Assembly (NCBI GenBank): GCA_028641055.1
Contig: CM054063.1
Location: 173,834,697-173,898,696, forward strand
Origin: Alopecurus myosuroides
Lineage: Eukaryota; Streptophyta; Magnoliopsida; Poales; Poaceae
Length of the DNA stretch: 64,000 bases
Direction: 5' to 3'
Part shown: piece after piece, positions 11,241-24,835 of the stretch
Layout: the number at the start of each line of letters is the position of its first letter
How positions within the stretch are numbered: position 1 is the stretch's first letter
Made by a program: the position numbers and the translations under genes
The notes under the pieces: generated by a model
Told to the model about the DNA's origin: nothing
The model's input: the letters and a program-made list of their open reading frames with translations, nothing else
The model's database searches: none

Positions 11241-12663
11241 TGATCTACAACAGAAAAGCATGCAAAATACTAAGACAAAATCCATGATAGAGTAAAATAC
11301 ATTAAAAAAAATTAACGTAGTTTACTCCCACTAAAACCAATATCCCTCTATTGGTACTTAGTGATTCAAGATCCGCAACGAACAAGTCGACTAGTGATGT
11401 TTGTATCACTGCTAGAAGACAAGGTAGATCGGTAAGCAACACTTGCTAATCATACCATATATGACTCTTGTTGTTGGGTGATATCTCCATGTCAAAAACA
11501 CCAACCTTTATGCCCCAAGGCTCTTAACTGTTAAGATTACCTTGATGAGTTAACCAACCCTTTATGCACGTAACATCAGCAGATGGCACCCTGCTGCAAC
11601 AGTCGTACCACCTAACCGATACATACCCACCTAGTCAACAAAAACCGATGGCGCCCTGCTGCAAAAGACCTACCATCAAACGTAGAAGACATGGGATGGT
11701 GCAAGTTTTAGTTGGAGGGCATGGGAACTTAACATTTGCGAGGGATCGTTCTACTTCTACGAATCTAACATGCATAGGAGTAAAAAACAGGAATAGCAAT
11801 CACATAGTTGTGAAACAGTATGACCCGTCTGACATGGTGATCTCCATCTCCATGGAACCTGTCCACCATGATGATCTCCATCTCCATGGTCCATATGCGT
11901 CATCCCTCCGGGTGATGAGTCCTCCAAGAAACTTCTACAAGCTATTACTACTAACAGCTAGAAAAGTAGATTACATGGATAGAGGGAATCATCACAAGTC
12001 GGCACGCAGGCCGTTAATACAATAAGTGACAACACAATATGGCTCCAGCTGTGTTGACATACTCACGACACGCATGTCATGAAAATATTTCACACATGCA
12101 TCACATACACATAGGGCCATACAGGTCACAAAATCTGCAAAAACGAGTTAGACGTTCTAACGCCGAAACTTGCAGGGCCTAAAAGTATGTCTTAAAAATG
12201 AACTAGAAGACGCCAAAATCAATCTCCGCCGACCTTCGGTTAGCGGTCGCTTAGTAGAAAATTTTGTTACGCAACTTTTTCCAGTTGAGAGTTTTTCGAT
12301 CCGTGGTAGTATGCAAAAGTTACATCTGTTTTGAATGAGACTGTCCATTTCTGCGAATTCTCTGAACCCGACGGCAGATCCAATCTGTCATCCCGCGCAT
12401 ATCATGCATATCGTATATGATCTAGACTCTTATTCGACCAATCATATTGATATTCGCGTGATGCAATTGGATTTACATGTCACAGTCTACCCCGATGGCG
12501 GAAACCGACCGGTAGGGGTATGTTGTTCCAGTACCTCTCGCATCACGATCACGGAATCTAAATCACAGATCGAAACATCTACTCCATACAATCGATCACA
12601 TCGATCATACCCCATCTACAAATCACATATGCAAGCAATCTGAATCTATAACTACGTAGCAGC
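11241..12663 (-). other. Copia untranslated leader
   Basis: This is the stretch between the primer-binding site and the gag ATG. No domain is visible in either strand. Such leaders carry packaging and dimerisation signals in LTR elements generally; none can be pointed to here. Confidence 0.7.
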
Positions 12664-12676
12664 GGCTCTGATACCA
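12664..12676 (-). other. Copia primer-binding site (initiator Met tRNA type)
   Basis: On the minus strand this reads TGGTATCAGAGCC, one base inside the LTR end at 12678. TGGTATCAGAGC is complementary to the 3' end of plant initiator methionine tRNA and is the usual primer site of BARE-like Copia elements. Confidence 0.9.
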
Positions 12677-12677
12677 C

Positions 12678-12933
12678 TGTAGCAAAACGGGGGTAGGCTA
12701 CACTACCGCAAATCAAAATTTCTACCGCGCCAACCAAGATTTGCTGCAAGATATAGATCACGAGATTACCACTAGACGCGCTGTGCCGATCTCGGTGAAG
12801 CGGGTCAGGCCAGGGTAGTCGTACGAATCCTCAGGATCTCGTCGCTCCCACGAACAGCTCCTCCTGGCGGCTCTTCCAAGTGGTACAGATGCAGCACCTC
12901 TATCGGTATCCACAAGTGCGGCATGTAAGCACC
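12678..12933 (-). repeat. Copia 5' LTR, inner part
   Basis: Starts TGTAGCAAAACGG on the plus strand, the complement of an LTR end in CA. It is cut at 12933 by the nested Gypsy element and continues at 23793. The two parts add up to 1299 bp. Confidence 0.88.
12929..12933. repeat. Target site duplication GCACC, left copy
   Basis: GCACC immediately precedes TGTAACATCC. The same five bases follow the other end of the element at 23788-23792, and the uninterrupted Copia LTR at 6092-7271 has one copy at the matching place. Confidence 0.93.
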
Positions 12934-15900
12934 TGTAACATCCCAAAGTTTGCTACATTAGGGTGTGCGGTGTGTGTTCATCTCATATATGCATGAAAGA
13001 ACAATTTAAATCATGTTTGAAACCAATTTAAATTATGAATTCAAATGGTTTCAGAAAATCTCACAAATGGTACCTATTTTGGTTCTCAAAATCTTGTTTT
13101 GAAAAATATTTCAAATACATCAAAGCAAAACATGGTTTTGTTGGAAATTTCATGAGCTTTCCAAAATGTATTTTTGCCAATTTTTCTGTTTCCAAAAAGG
13201 TCCCTAAAATTCTATTTTCTGTTCTGTTTTTAAAGAGAAAAGGACTCTTTTGCAATTTCCAAAAGTTCCAGGGGGTTTCCGTGTTTTCTTTTTCTTTTTC
13301 CTTCTTCTCCGAATCCGGCTAGAAGGATGAGCAGGTCGTCGAGCGCCACCTCCTGCTTCCAGCGCGACAGGGGCAGAGATGACGACGCTCGGGAGCCGTC
13401 CCGATCACCCCAACCCCGCAGAAGCCCCCTCCCTCTCGCTCTCTGTCTCTGTACCCTGAGAGCAAACCCTAACCGGAGCTAACATCGCCGGCCGCCGCCC
13501 CTTGCCGCCGTTCCCGACAAGTTCCGGCCGATTGGAAGAGACCAGGAGGAGCGCCTGGTCCTCCTCTACCTCCCCGTTGAGCCTCGCTTGCCGGGAAGGA
13601 TGGAATCACCGGAATCGCGCCGTCTCCCTCAACTCTGGCCGCCGGCCACCTCCTCATGTCGTCGTCGTCCCCGACCCTTCCTCGCCATTCCCTCTGCTCC
13701 ACCGGATTCACGGTGAGCTTCTGACCATCTAGGTGCTCTCCGCCATACCCATCCGCCCCTGGTTCCTCTCCCCGACGAGCTCCGCCGCCCGCCGCCATGC
13801 CGACGGTCGCCGCCGGCCATCCCGGTGACCATTTGGTCACCGGTTGGCACCCATCGATTCGCCTCGGCCAGGTCCAGCTCGTCCACTAGTTGGTTCCGTC
13901 AATTGCGCGCGATTTCTTTCGAATTTTGATCTCCCCGTGAAGAACAGAGGATGATGATGTCATCACTGCGTCATAATGACGTCATAACTCCCTGTATTTA
14001 GTATTTCCATTAAATTCCAGAAATGTATTATTTTGTTTAATTAATAACTTTTGTTTTATAGTTCAGAAAAATAAAAATGAGGTACCAAATTGATCAGAAA
14101 AATGTACTCTTTCCAAAAATACCATTTTCACACATGTTTGAGAAAGTTCAAAAATAAGCATTTATTTAATACTGTTTAATCATTTAAAAATAGAAAAATA
14201 AGTTTTTATTCAAGAAAATTAGAAAATTAAAAGTTATATGTCAAATTGCTTAAAATGACAAATGCAACCTGTTTATGATGTTTTCAAACCCATTCGGGCA
14301 ACTAAAATGGTGCTCTCCTTTATAATCGTCCGAAACCCCCTCCGGGGTCTATTTCGGGCAAATTTCAGAAAATCTACATAACTGACATATGAACCCTAGC
14401 AACCCAACGATCATGCTTAGGGCTTTATTTCAGTGCATTAATCTGCTCATGCATACATATTGTGCATTGCATCGATGCCATGTGTTGATTGTTATTTCTC
14501 TTTCGGTGTTGTTTCCCCCTCGGTAGAACGTGACTCCGAAGAGAAGGCTAGCAATCCAACGACGAATACTTGATCTTAACCGACAAGTCAAGCACTTATT
14601 CCAGAAGATCCTCTATCTGGTTTTCTTATAACCAAGGCAAGCATAACCTCTTATCTGCTCATATACGTTTTCCAACAACATTTGATCTCGTACTTTGCAT
14701 TCGATTCCAAAGTATTTGATGCTAGTAGGCATAGTTCACCTATATGCTGCATTGCCTCAATATCCTGATCCACTGCTCCTAGCCGCCATAGAATTGCTTG
14801 TGCGCATCGCCAGAGCCTCATATCTGCTTTGCTTAGTCATACATGTTTGTTTACCTCTGCTCCATCCGGTTGATGAATCAGAGCTTCGATAACCTAGTAT
14901 GACATGATGACGTGGTGAGATGAGAATTGTGTGGTTAACCTGACTAAGGCGAGGACGGGAGGCCGCTTGGGAAGTGGTTCTTTGTCCTGTACTTGCCAAC
15001 CCTAGGAGTAAGGTCTCGCCGCGGAAACCAAGACTGAGCGTGCAACCACACGCGCGAGCCAATGAACCTCGCTCGACTAACTAACTTGTTTGGCCACATC
15101 CATGAGTCACGTAGTTTGCTATTTCCATCTGCGTGTGAGTCAGAAAACGATTTGGAGAAAAATTAGGGTGTGACCGGGACAAGTGATGGACGTACACGGA
15201 TCTTGTTCCCGACTCACAGAACAGGTGCCGTCAGGAGGTGGCCAACTCCCTGTTGACGGGGTGGCCCTGTTTGGGTTGACTCATGGATAGGGTCGGGCAA
15301 GGTAAAGGTCGGAGCCAGCCACCCTCTGCCGCGCTCCATGGAAGAGCGTACATGTGGCGCTAAGAGTCGGAGGGTACGTGTGGGTAAAGTGTACCACCCT
15401 GCAGGGATAAATCTTTTGGAAAGCCGTGTCCACGGTTATGGACGACTTGGTGAAAGTCACGAGGTCATAGATAACTTGAAAGTGGCGTAAAAGATGTTGG
15501 CAATGAATGAAGGGTGCCTCCCCGGAGATGCCGGGAGGGGTGATCCTTGTAGCATGTGAGGTGCTGGAAAATGATGTTGGTGGATGAAAAGATGATGATC
15601 TCAGTAGTTGAGTAGCTTTCTCATATGTTTTGAAAACATTCTATGAGACGTGCTATTCCTTCCTCAATTTGAAAAACAAAGATTGCTTTACGCAAAACAG
15701 CCTTCATAAAACCTTTCTGAAGTTAGCAGATATATAATAGGTTAATTAAGTCTTGTTGAGTACCTCCCGTACTCAGGTTTGCTTAATTTGGTTCAGGTGA
15801 AGATCTCACTTCAGTGGTGATTAAACGTGGACATCGACGAGTAGTTTGGGGTTCCCAGGTAGCAGCCTGGAATCTATGGGCTGGGACGTCGCCTTATGTT

Positions 15901-16477
15901 GCGGCCTCTTAGGCCTTTTTGGTTCTTGTTGATTAGCAACATAACTTGCCTTTCGTTGTCTGATGTAATGTTGGGTCGTGTGACCTCTGTTTGTAAGCTA
16001 TACTCTAGTAACACTTGTTTAATACAATTTCGATGTCTAGAGTGTTGCTTTGATCGGTTGTTGGTTTCGAGCTCATTGTTATACAGTTTTGGCTATGCCT
16101 GCATAGTTGTCGCAGTCGAGGGGTTGTGGAGCCGATGATCCATGTCCGAGCCCGCCTGTCGATGTGATCGGCCTGGGGCGAGGTAACCCTAGTAACCCTT
16201 GATTGTTGTTGCACTTTCTGGACACATAGCATCCCTGTATAGCTTTGGTCCCGTTTCCTTCAGTTTCATTCGATTCGTGGACGCTTTGATATGCATAGTT
16301 GGTTATGACTAGCATGGATACAAGGAGTAGTAGATTGGGGATCCGGACTACGTGCCGATGAATCCAGTCTGCCTGCCGTTGTTTGTTGAGGCCGGGGCTG
16401 GTAACCCTGAAGCCCTTGTGAGTCCATGGCTAGGAGCACATAACAGTATGTATATCTCTGGGTCCGGGGTCGTGACA
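12934..16477 (+). repeat. 5' LTR of the nested Gypsy element
   Basis: A 3544-bp LTR, nearly identical to 20244-23787. Short open frames inside it, such as those near 13035, 13502 and 14695, recur at the same offsets in the other LTR and show no known domain, so they are not annotated as genes. Confidence 0.93.
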
Positions 16478-16482
16478 AGTCA

Positions 16483-16494
16483 TGGTATCAGAGC
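16483..16494 (+). other. Primer-binding site of the nested Gypsy element
   Basis: TGGTATCAGAGC lies five bases after the 5' LTR end, complementary to initiator methionine tRNA. Confidence 0.9.
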
Positions 16495-19400
16495 AGGACT
16501 GCCTGTAGGAAAACCTTACTGCTTGGTCGACGTCGAGTCTAGAGTTTGTGAAAACTATTTTGAAACTCCAAATGGATTGTGAAACCCCTTCTTAGGATTC
16601 TTTTTACTCCTTATCTGGTATCGCTCTAACTCTGGGTCATCTTACCTGTTTTGGATTTGAAAAGTTTTTAGTCATTCAAAACCTAGGTGCCTTCTTTGGC
16701 AATGACGTTTTTACCCAAGTTGACCTAGTGTTAAAGTTTCTAGAGTCGTGTGTGTTCCATATTCTGTTATCTCTCGTTTCAAATGGGAGATTTTCCTTCC
16801 ATCCTAATCTCTCAGAGTTATCTGGATTCCACATTCCTACATGTTTCGAAGTTCTAAATCCTAAACCTTCGAGATTTCCTTTTCATCTCGAATGTATCTG
16901 CTATCCTCTGCTCAAGTTCTTCCGGAGCTAAGTTTGTCCTCTTGGAAAGATACTCCTTGATTGATATCCGTAGTGTCCTTCAAGGCACTAAGATAGTAGT
17001 TATTCCTTTCCCTTGGTTTCTAACCTTGGACTTGAACCGAAGGTCCCGGAATGTGCTGAGTTGTGGTGAGCTGGATCGTGTGGTTTCTTAACCATGTGAT
17101 GCTCACTCTATCAGTACAGGATGCTGACCTTTAACCCAAGTTCTGTTTCGTTGAATCCTGAGGAATCTGTCTTACCTCAGGGTGGTTAGGAAATTCCAAC
17201 TCTCATAGCCATAGGCTCTCTACTGTAATCAAGAAGGGATCACAACAAGAGTGGTCATCATGAAATCCACATCTTCGTTCCTAATTCAGCTATATTGATC
17301 CTCTAGCATGGGTTTTACAAATGAGTATCACCTGTGCAATCCCCATGGCCTATGGATTTTCCGGAGAATGTTCCTATCTTCCTGTTGCTTTCCGAACTCC
17401 ATCCGTTGTTTGGAAACCAAGTTACATATGAATGTTGGATTCTTCCAATGCATTTGTTCTTGTTTTCCGTCAGAACATTCCACCTTGGGATGTCAGGAGA
17501 AACAAACTCCAGTACCTCGTTTATCTCCAGGACCAGGTCAAAGTTTTGTAATCCGTAGATTAAAGAAGTTTCATCAGCTTATGTTCTGTTCCATCTTTGA
17601 GTATCACACTCTTTTGTATAAAGAGGTTGTGTTGAATTTCATGGTCTTATTGATGTAGTGATACTCCTACACGTCTTCACTCCCCCTTCATCCAAGCTTG
17701 AATGCTTGAGTATGATGGGTATGTGCTTCGAGGTGTGTATCAGTTATTCATAGCAATTCTTATTGCTTTGAAAAATCTAAGAAAACATATGTATCCTTCT
17801 TAGCACAATTGGTCACCCGGTCCCCACTTTAAGATGACCGTGTTACCAAATCCGTCTATTCCGGTGCACGTTCTTGGTCAGAGAGTTAGTTTCATGCCAA
17901 AGCTCTCCATACCATATCGGTTGCTCTGAAAAGCATGCCTCCTTTCGATTTCTAAGACATACCGGTGAGTTGTGATATTCTGGTTGTCTCTCTAGAAGTA
18001 TCACCAGGTGGTTACCTGACCGTGATGTCTAAACGAGGGGTAGTTTGAACTACTCTTTTCTCCAAGAAAAATCCGCTGGACACCCTGGACAAGTAGGTTG
18101 AGCTTAAACAACAACTTGGAGAGTTGAAAGACAAGAGCTCCGCCTAACTTGATCCTCTGTTAAGGGATGTCTAGTTTCCTTTGTGTTGAAGCAAGATAGT
18201 ATCTCCGTAGTGGACATGCTATAATTTCCACCTTGGTTTGAATTGGGCTATCGTCAAATCGAGAAAAGATCCAAGGACTATCTTAATGGTGTTTTCACTC
18301 GTGGTGTTTTGCCCGAGTACACCTTCATGTCCTTTGGTCTAACCAATGTTTTGCCTTGTTCATATATCATATGAATCCCTCTACTTGGAGTGTTTTGATA
18401 AGTGTGTTGTCGAGCCCATCGATGACATTCCTATTTTCTCCAAGTTGCGAGCGGCTCATGTTGAACAATTGGCCACAATGTTGGAAACTTTCGAGAACTA
18501 ACTTTGTGTTATCACGGAGTTGTGTTCTGGATGTTCGAAGTGGCTTACTCCAGTCCATGTGCTTATGGTGAAAGTTGTCGCCATGGATCCGAGTATAGTT
18601 TCCTTGTTCCTTCGGGAATAATTCCAAGTCGGTCATGTATGTGTGGACTATTCTTGACATAGTAGGTTATTACCTCCATTTATTTGAAGAAGTTTGCACC
18701 CACGCAAGGCCACTGAATGATTTTCCTTGAGAGAAGAAGTCTAAGATCTTGGCGATCTTTGTTATCATCTTCCCAACAAGGACTCCGATGAGTTATTTTG
18801 CAAGTAAACCATGTAGGTGCAACCGTCTTTTGCAAGTTGCTAATACATGAGTTCTGCAATCTCACTCATCCTCTTGAGTGTGACATCGTAGTCCATATCT
18901 TGAGAATCCAGCATATGTATCTCGTTGCTAAACGGTGCAAATCTCTTCGCTCAAACATACCGAGCCTGAGCTATAAATCCACTAACCAGAGCTGAATCTC
19001 AAGCAGCAACGATGGTTGGTGTTCCCTTAAGGGTATTGAGCTAGGTCCATTTGAAAATCCGGCATGGTTGATGTTGTGGTTGACACAATTAGCCGGAAGG
19101 CCTTATGTCACATCCCTTTGTATCTGTAAGAACAGCCACTCCCCGTGAGAATTCTTGTCCGGCTTATTCCAACAAGTTTCCTTCCTTTCTTCTAAACCGG
19201 AGTTCTACATCCGCTTGATGACCTATAGAAGGCTTGTAGTGAGCCTGCTGTCGGTATCTAGAACCTCCAGGAGAACCTGGAAGTTGATTCTTCCAATATC
19301 TCCTCGTTGATCCTCCAAACCTTCGTTTCAGTGGAAACAAGTTATTCAGGAGAGCAGATCTTGGTGTTTCGTAGCCGTTGTTGATTAACTCCCTTTTTCA

Positions 19401-20228
19401 AGTTGTTTGTACTTGAAGTTCTGTTCATCTCACACATTGTGTGAATTTGTCGGTTACTTCAGCCATGGGATCTTAATCATGTGGTAAACGTATTGCTACG
19501 TCAAATCCACCATAGGAAAAAGATTCCCTATTTTCTTCCGGTGTTTCAACCCTCGTTGGTTACCCATCCATATGGTGTGATCAATAATTCCTCCCTAATT
19601 ACGGTGTTCCAACATTCTGTGGTTACTCATATTCTGTCGTGAAGTAACATCCCGATTTTTTTGACAAAGTTTTGAAGGAGTAAAGTTCCATATCTTCCGT
19701 GTCCACTCCGAAGAGTGAACATGATCTTGTATCGAATTTTCTCTGACACACGATTACAGTGTTTTCTCGAGTTCTCCCTCGTCTACGGATATTACATTGT
19801 GGTGTCCAAGACTATCCTTTCCATCTTGGTTATCTGTTTGAAGAAAACCTCGGTTTCACAAGTTGTTCAACCTTTCTTTCCCAAAAGGATTTAAAGTCTT
19901 GTGCAAAGCTCATATTCTAAATCCTTTCAAGACTAATCGTCCGAACACTTGAAACCATCTTCTATTCCCTCCGTTATCTTGATGTGTTTCATGCCTGTTA
20001 ACTCAAAAGTTCTTTACGAACATTCTGGTCATGAGTTAGCCATGAGATACTCGATCTTCGTGAAGATCATTTTCTAAGAGTTTCCCTCTTACCTAAGGTG
20101 TATCTGTTCAATACTTCAAGATGCTACGGATCAACCTCTTCAGAAGAGAACCGTAAGGTTCGAGAAGATCGTTCAAAACCGGTGTTCCTTCTTTCTTCTC
20201 CTTCGGGAATCTCGGGACGAGATTCTTG

Positions 20229-20243
20229 TAAGGGGGGTAGATT
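20229..20243 (+). other. Polypurine tract of the nested Gypsy element
   Basis: TAAGGGGGGTAGATT directly precedes the 3' LTR start TGTAACATCC, the expected position of the plus-strand primer. Confidence 0.8.
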
Positions 20244-23200
20244 TGTAACATCCCAAAGTTTGCTACATTAGGGTGTGCGGTGTGTGTTCATCTCATACAT
20301 GCATGAAAGAACAATTTAAATCATGTTTGAAACCAATTTAAATTATGAATTCAAATGGTTTCAGAAAATCTCACAAATGGTACCTATTTTGGTTCTCAAA
20401 ATCTTGTTTTGAAAAATATTTCAAATACATCAAAGCAAAACATGGTTTTGTTGGAAATTTCATGAGCTTTCCAAAATGTATTTTTGCCAATTTTTCTGTT
20501 TCCAAAAAGGTCCCTAAAATTCTGTTTTCTGTTCTGTTTTTAAAGAGAAAAGGACTCTTTTGCAATTTCCAAAAGTTCCAGGGGGTTTCCGTGTTTTCTT
20601 CTTCTTTTTCCTTCTTCTCCGAATCCGGCCAGAAGGATGAGCAGGTCGCCGAGCGCCACCTCCTGCTTCCAGCGCGACAGGGGCAGAGATGACGACGCTC
20701 GGGAGCCGTCCCGATCACCCCAACCCCGCAGAAGCCCCCTCCCTCTCGCTCTCTGTCTCTGTACCCTGAGAGCAAACCCTAACCGGAGCTAACCTCGCCG
20801 GCCGCCGCCCCTTGCCGCCGTTCCCGACAAGTTCCGGCCGATTGGAAGAGACCAGGAGGAGCGTCTGGTCCTCCTCTACCTCCCCGTCGAGCCTCGCTTG
20901 CCGGGAAGGATGGAATCACCGGAATCGCGCCGTCTCCCTCAACTCTGGCCGCCGGCCACCTCCTCATGTCGTCGTCGTCCCCGACCCTTCCTCGCCATTC
21001 CCTCTGCTCCACCGGATTCACGGTGAGCTTCTGACCATCTAGGTGCTCTCCGCCATACCCATCCGCCCCTGGTTCCTCTCCCCGACGAGCTCCGCCGCCC
21101 GCCGCCATGCCGACGGTCGCCGCCGGCCATCCCGGTGACCATTTGGTCACCGGTTGGCACCCATCGATTCGCCTCGGCCAGGTCCAGCTCGTCCACTAGT
21201 TGGTTCCGTCAATTGCGCGCGATTTCTTTCGAATTTTGATCTCCCCGTGAAGAACAGAGGATGCTGATGTCATCACTGCGTCATAATGACGTCATAACTC
21301 CCTGTATTTAGTATTTCCATTAAATTCCAGAAATGTATTATTTTGTTTAGTTAATAACTTTTGTTTTATAGTTCAGAAAAATAAAAATGAGGTACCAAAT
21401 TGATCAGAAAAATGTACTCTTTCCAAAAATACCATTTTCACACATGTTTGAGAAAGTTCAAAAATAAGCATTTATTTAATACTGTTTAATCATTTAAAAA
21501 TAGAAAAATAAGTTTTTATTCAAGAAAATTAGAAAATTAAAAGTTATATGTCAAATTGCTTAAAATGACAAATGCAACCTGTTTATGATGTTTTCAAACC
21601 CATTCGGGCAACTAAAATGGTCCTCTCCTTTATAATCGTCCGAAACCCCCTCCGGGGTCTATTTCGGGCAAATTTCAGAAAATCTACATAACTGACATAT
21701 GAACCCTAGCAACCCAACGATCATGCTTAGGGCTTTATTTCAGTGCATTAATCTGCCCATGCATACATATTGTGCATTGCATCGATGCCATGTGTTGATT
21801 GTTATTTCTCTTTCGGTGTTGTTTCCCCCTCGGTAGAACGTGACTCCGAAGAGAAGGCCAGCAATCCAACGACGAATACTTGATCTTAACCGACAAGTCA
21901 AGCACTTATTCTAGAAGATCCTCTATCTGGTTTTCTTATAACCAAGGCAAGCATAACCTCTTATCTGCTCATATACGTTTTCCAACAACATTTGATCTCG
22001 TACTTTGCATTCGATTCCAAAGTATTTGATGCTAGTAGGCATAGTTCACATATATGCTGCATTGCCTCAATATCCTGATCCACTGCTCCTAGCCGCCATA
22101 GAATTGCTTGTGCGCATCGCCAGAGCCTCATATCTGCTTTGCTTAGTCATACATGTTTGTTTACCTCTGCTCCATCCGGTTGATGAATCAGAGCTTCGAT
22201 AACCTAGTATGACATGATGACGTGGTGAGATGAGAATTGTGTGGTTAACCTGACTAAGGCGAGGACGGGAGGCCGCTTGGGAAGTGGTTCTTCGTCCTGT
22301 ACTTGCCAACCCTAGGAGTAAGGTCTCGCCGCGGAAACCAAGACTGAGCGTGCAACCACACGCGCGAGCCAATGAACCTCGCTCGACTAACTAACTTGTT
22401 TGGCCACATCCATGAGTCACGTAGTTTGCTATTTCCATCTGCGTGTGAGTCAGAAAACGATTTGGAGAAAAACTAGGGCGTGACCGGGACAAGTGATGGA
22501 CGTACACGGATCTTGTTCCCGACTCACAGAACAGGTGCCGTCAGGAGGTGGCCAACTCCCTGTTGACGGGGTGGCCCTATTTGGGTTGACTCATGGATAG
22601 GGTCGGGCAAGGTAAAGGTCGGAGCCAGCCACCCTCTGCCGCGCTCCATGGAAGAGCGTACATGTGGCGCTAAGAGTCGGAGGGTACGTGTGGGTAAAGT
22701 GTACCACCCTGCAGGGATAAATCTTTCGGAAAGCCGTGTCCACGGTTATGGACGACTTGGTGAAAGTCACGAGGTCATAGATAACTTGAAAGTGGCGTAA
22801 AAGATGTTGGCAATGAATGAAGGGTGCCTCCCCGGAGATGCCGGGAGGGGTGATCCTTGTAGCATGTGAGGTGCTGGAAAATGATGTTGGTGGATGAAAA
22901 GATGATGATCTCAGTAGTTGAGTAGCTTTCTCATCTGTTTTGAAAACATTCTATGAGACGTGCTATTCCTTCCTCAATTTGAAAAACAAAGATTGCTTTA
23001 CGCAAAACAGCCTTCATAAAACCTTTCTGAAGTTAGCAGATATATAATAGGTTAATTAAGTCTTGTTGAGTACCTCCCGTACTCAGGTTTGCTTAATTTG
23101 GTTCAGGTGAAGATCTCACTTCAGTGGTGATTCAACGTGGACATCGACGAGTAGTTTGGGGTTCCCAGGTAGCAGCCTGGAATCTATGGGCTGGGACGTC

Positions 23201-23787
23201 GCCTTATGTTGCGGCCTCTTAGGCCTTTTTGGTTCTTGTTGATTAGCAACATAACTTGCCTTTCGTTGTCTGATGTAATGTTGGGTCGTGTGACCTATGT
23301 TTGTAAGCTATACTCTAGTAACACCTGTTTAATACAATTTTGATGTCTAGAGTGTTGCTTTGATCGGTTGTTGGTTTCGAGCTCATTGTTATACAGTTTT
23401 GGCTATGCCTGCATAGTTGTCGCAGTCGAGGGGTTGTGGAGCCGATGATCCATGTCCGAGCCCGCCTGTCGATGTGATCGGCCTGGGGCGAGGTAACCCT
23501 AGTAACCCTCGATTGTTGTTGCACTTTCTGGACACATAGCATCCCTGTATAGCTTTGGTCCCGTTTCCTTCAGTTTCGTTCGATTCGTGGACGCTTTGAT
23601 ATGCATAGTTGGTTATGACTAGCATGGATACAAGGAGTAGTAGACTGGGGATCCGGACTACGTGCCAATGAATCCAGTCTGCCTGCCGTTGTTTGTTGCG
23701 GCCGGGGCTGGTAACCCTGAAGCCCTTGTGAGTCCATGGCTAGGAGCACATAACAGTATGTATATCTCTGGGTCCGGGGTCGTGACA
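20244..23787 (+). repeat. 3' LTR of the nested Gypsy element
   Basis: A 3544-bp copy of 12934-16477, ending GGGTCGTGACA just before the second GCACC. Confidence 0.93.
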
Positions 23788-23792
23788 GCACC
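23788..23792. repeat. Target site duplication GCACC, right copy
   Basis: Matches 12929-12933 and flanks the Gypsy insertion in the Copia LTR. Confidence 0.93.
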
Positions 23793-24835
23793 GCTCGCCG
23801 GACTGCTAGGTCCGCGCGGACGGCAGGGGCGTGGAGAGACGGTGGCTGCGGTGGAATGTGGTGCGGAATTAGCAAACCTAAAATACACAGCCTCCTCTCC
23901 TTTATATACGTCCCCATAATGGGCTGCCACTCAAACAACCCACTCTAGAGTCCATTTCCAACCCATTTCGGATCCAATCTGAATTCTGCTTCTTCTGCCT
24001 TAAGTGTGCGACCCTATAGGTTCACGCACGTTTAGACATGACACGAGTACACCTACTCGGCCAATAGTTGGTAGCGGCTTCTAGCAAAACGTGTCAACTC
24101 CCAAACGTGCATAAAGATCACATCGGACGAACCATCACATGTTTATGCTATTCCTTTTGCCTCATGATATTTGATCATGCTCTTAGCTGATCACTCTTTC
24201 TCGATCTTGTGAATCGGAATCCCTTTCCGGGTTAACTATTAACCTTATTCAGCACGGCCATGCATTTCTGGATCCGGTCACTCGAGGGGCCCAGAGAAAT
24301 ATCTCTCTCTAGTGAAGAGAGGGGCAAATCACATCTTGAATGACCATGCCTTGCAGCATGCTTCATGACAAAGCCGAAAGCTACCTTTATAACTACCCTG
24401 TCATGGTGTAGCGTTTGATAGCCCCAAAGTAGGTCGATTCACATCTCAAGAACATGCGACAATCTCAGGTCTAAGGACAAAGCAAGCACACCGTATAGAG
24501 AGAGAACTGTTAGCATTGTTGTAATGTCTCAAGCTGGGTCAGTCCAACACCATGTTCGTAACATGAGTTCACATTATTAGTTTGACATCACCATGTCTAT
24601 GACTTACGAAACATAGCCATCAACCAATACATGTGCTAGTCTAATGTTTAGGTGTGTCCTCACATGAACTCCGACTAGGGACATATTTAGAATAACCATG
24701 TAAGTAAAGAGTTTCACAACAAGTCACATACTTGCCAATCAATACAAAGATATTATTCAAGTCACATTATTACAAATCATGGATACATAGATATATCATC
24801 ATCTCTATGATTGCCTCTCGGGCATATCTCCAACA
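23793..24835 (-). repeat. Copia 5' LTR, outer part
   Basis: Continues the LTR interrupted at 12933 and ends ...CTCCAACA at 24835, the complement of the LTR start TGTTGGAG. It parallels 6226-7271 closely. It holds the sequence TTTATATA near 23902 (TTTATATAGA near 6336 in the other copy), a small indel between the two LTRs. Confidence 0.88.

Larger units (their letters stand above)
16478..20243 (+). pseudogene. Internal region with decayed Gypsy pol
   Basis: No frame is open beyond about 116 codons, but plus-strand relics are readable. Around 18310-18480 the phrases MSFGLTN and CVVEPIDDIPIFSKLRAAHV match the reverse transcriptase core around the catalytic (F/Y)xDD, here IDD. Near 18990-19090 ELNLKQQRWL and DVVVDTISRK match the end of the RNase H region (normally LNxRQRRWLELI and VADALSRK). 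Near 20200 a relic of the C-terminal ESRDEI motif precedes the purine tract. Stops and frameshifts are spread throughout. The element must have moved using enzymes from elsewhere. Confidence 0.75.
12934..23787 (+). mobile_element. Nested Gypsy-type LTR retrotransposon, non-autonomous
   Basis: A complete LTR element: LTRs 12934-16477 and 20244-23787, each exactly 3544 bp and ending TGTAACATCC...GTCGTGACA. It has a primer-binding site at 16483-16494, a purine tract at 20231-20238, and the 5-bp duplication GCACC. The internal 3.8 kb has no long ORF but keeps decayed Gypsy pol traces. By eye I see about 30 substitutions and no length difference between the LTRs, under 1 percent, so the insertion is young. 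TGTAAC ends with an initiator-Met site are common in Tekay/Del-like chromoviruses; that lineage call is inference. Confidence 0.93.
6092..24835 (-). mobile_element. Copia LTR retrotransposon, minus strand, with a nested Gypsy element
   Basis: A minus-strand Copia element with LTRs at 6092-7271 and 12678-24835, the second interrupted by another retrotransposon at 12934-23787. Reading leftward from the right LTR come a primer-binding site (12664-12676), gag, protease, integrase, reverse transcriptase, RNase H, and a purine tract at 7272-7280. Integrase before reverse transcriptase is the Copia order. The LTR start TGTTGGAGATATGCCC resembles BARE/Angela-type Triticeae elements; the exact family is not assigned. 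The left LTR lacks about 120 bp of its outer end. Confidence 0.93.

Noticed and set aside
13035..15062. Several open frames of 65-123 codons in the nested element
   Set aside because: They recur at the same offsets in the second LTR (20345-22372), lack any domain, and overlap one another on both strands. They are LTR sequence, not genes.
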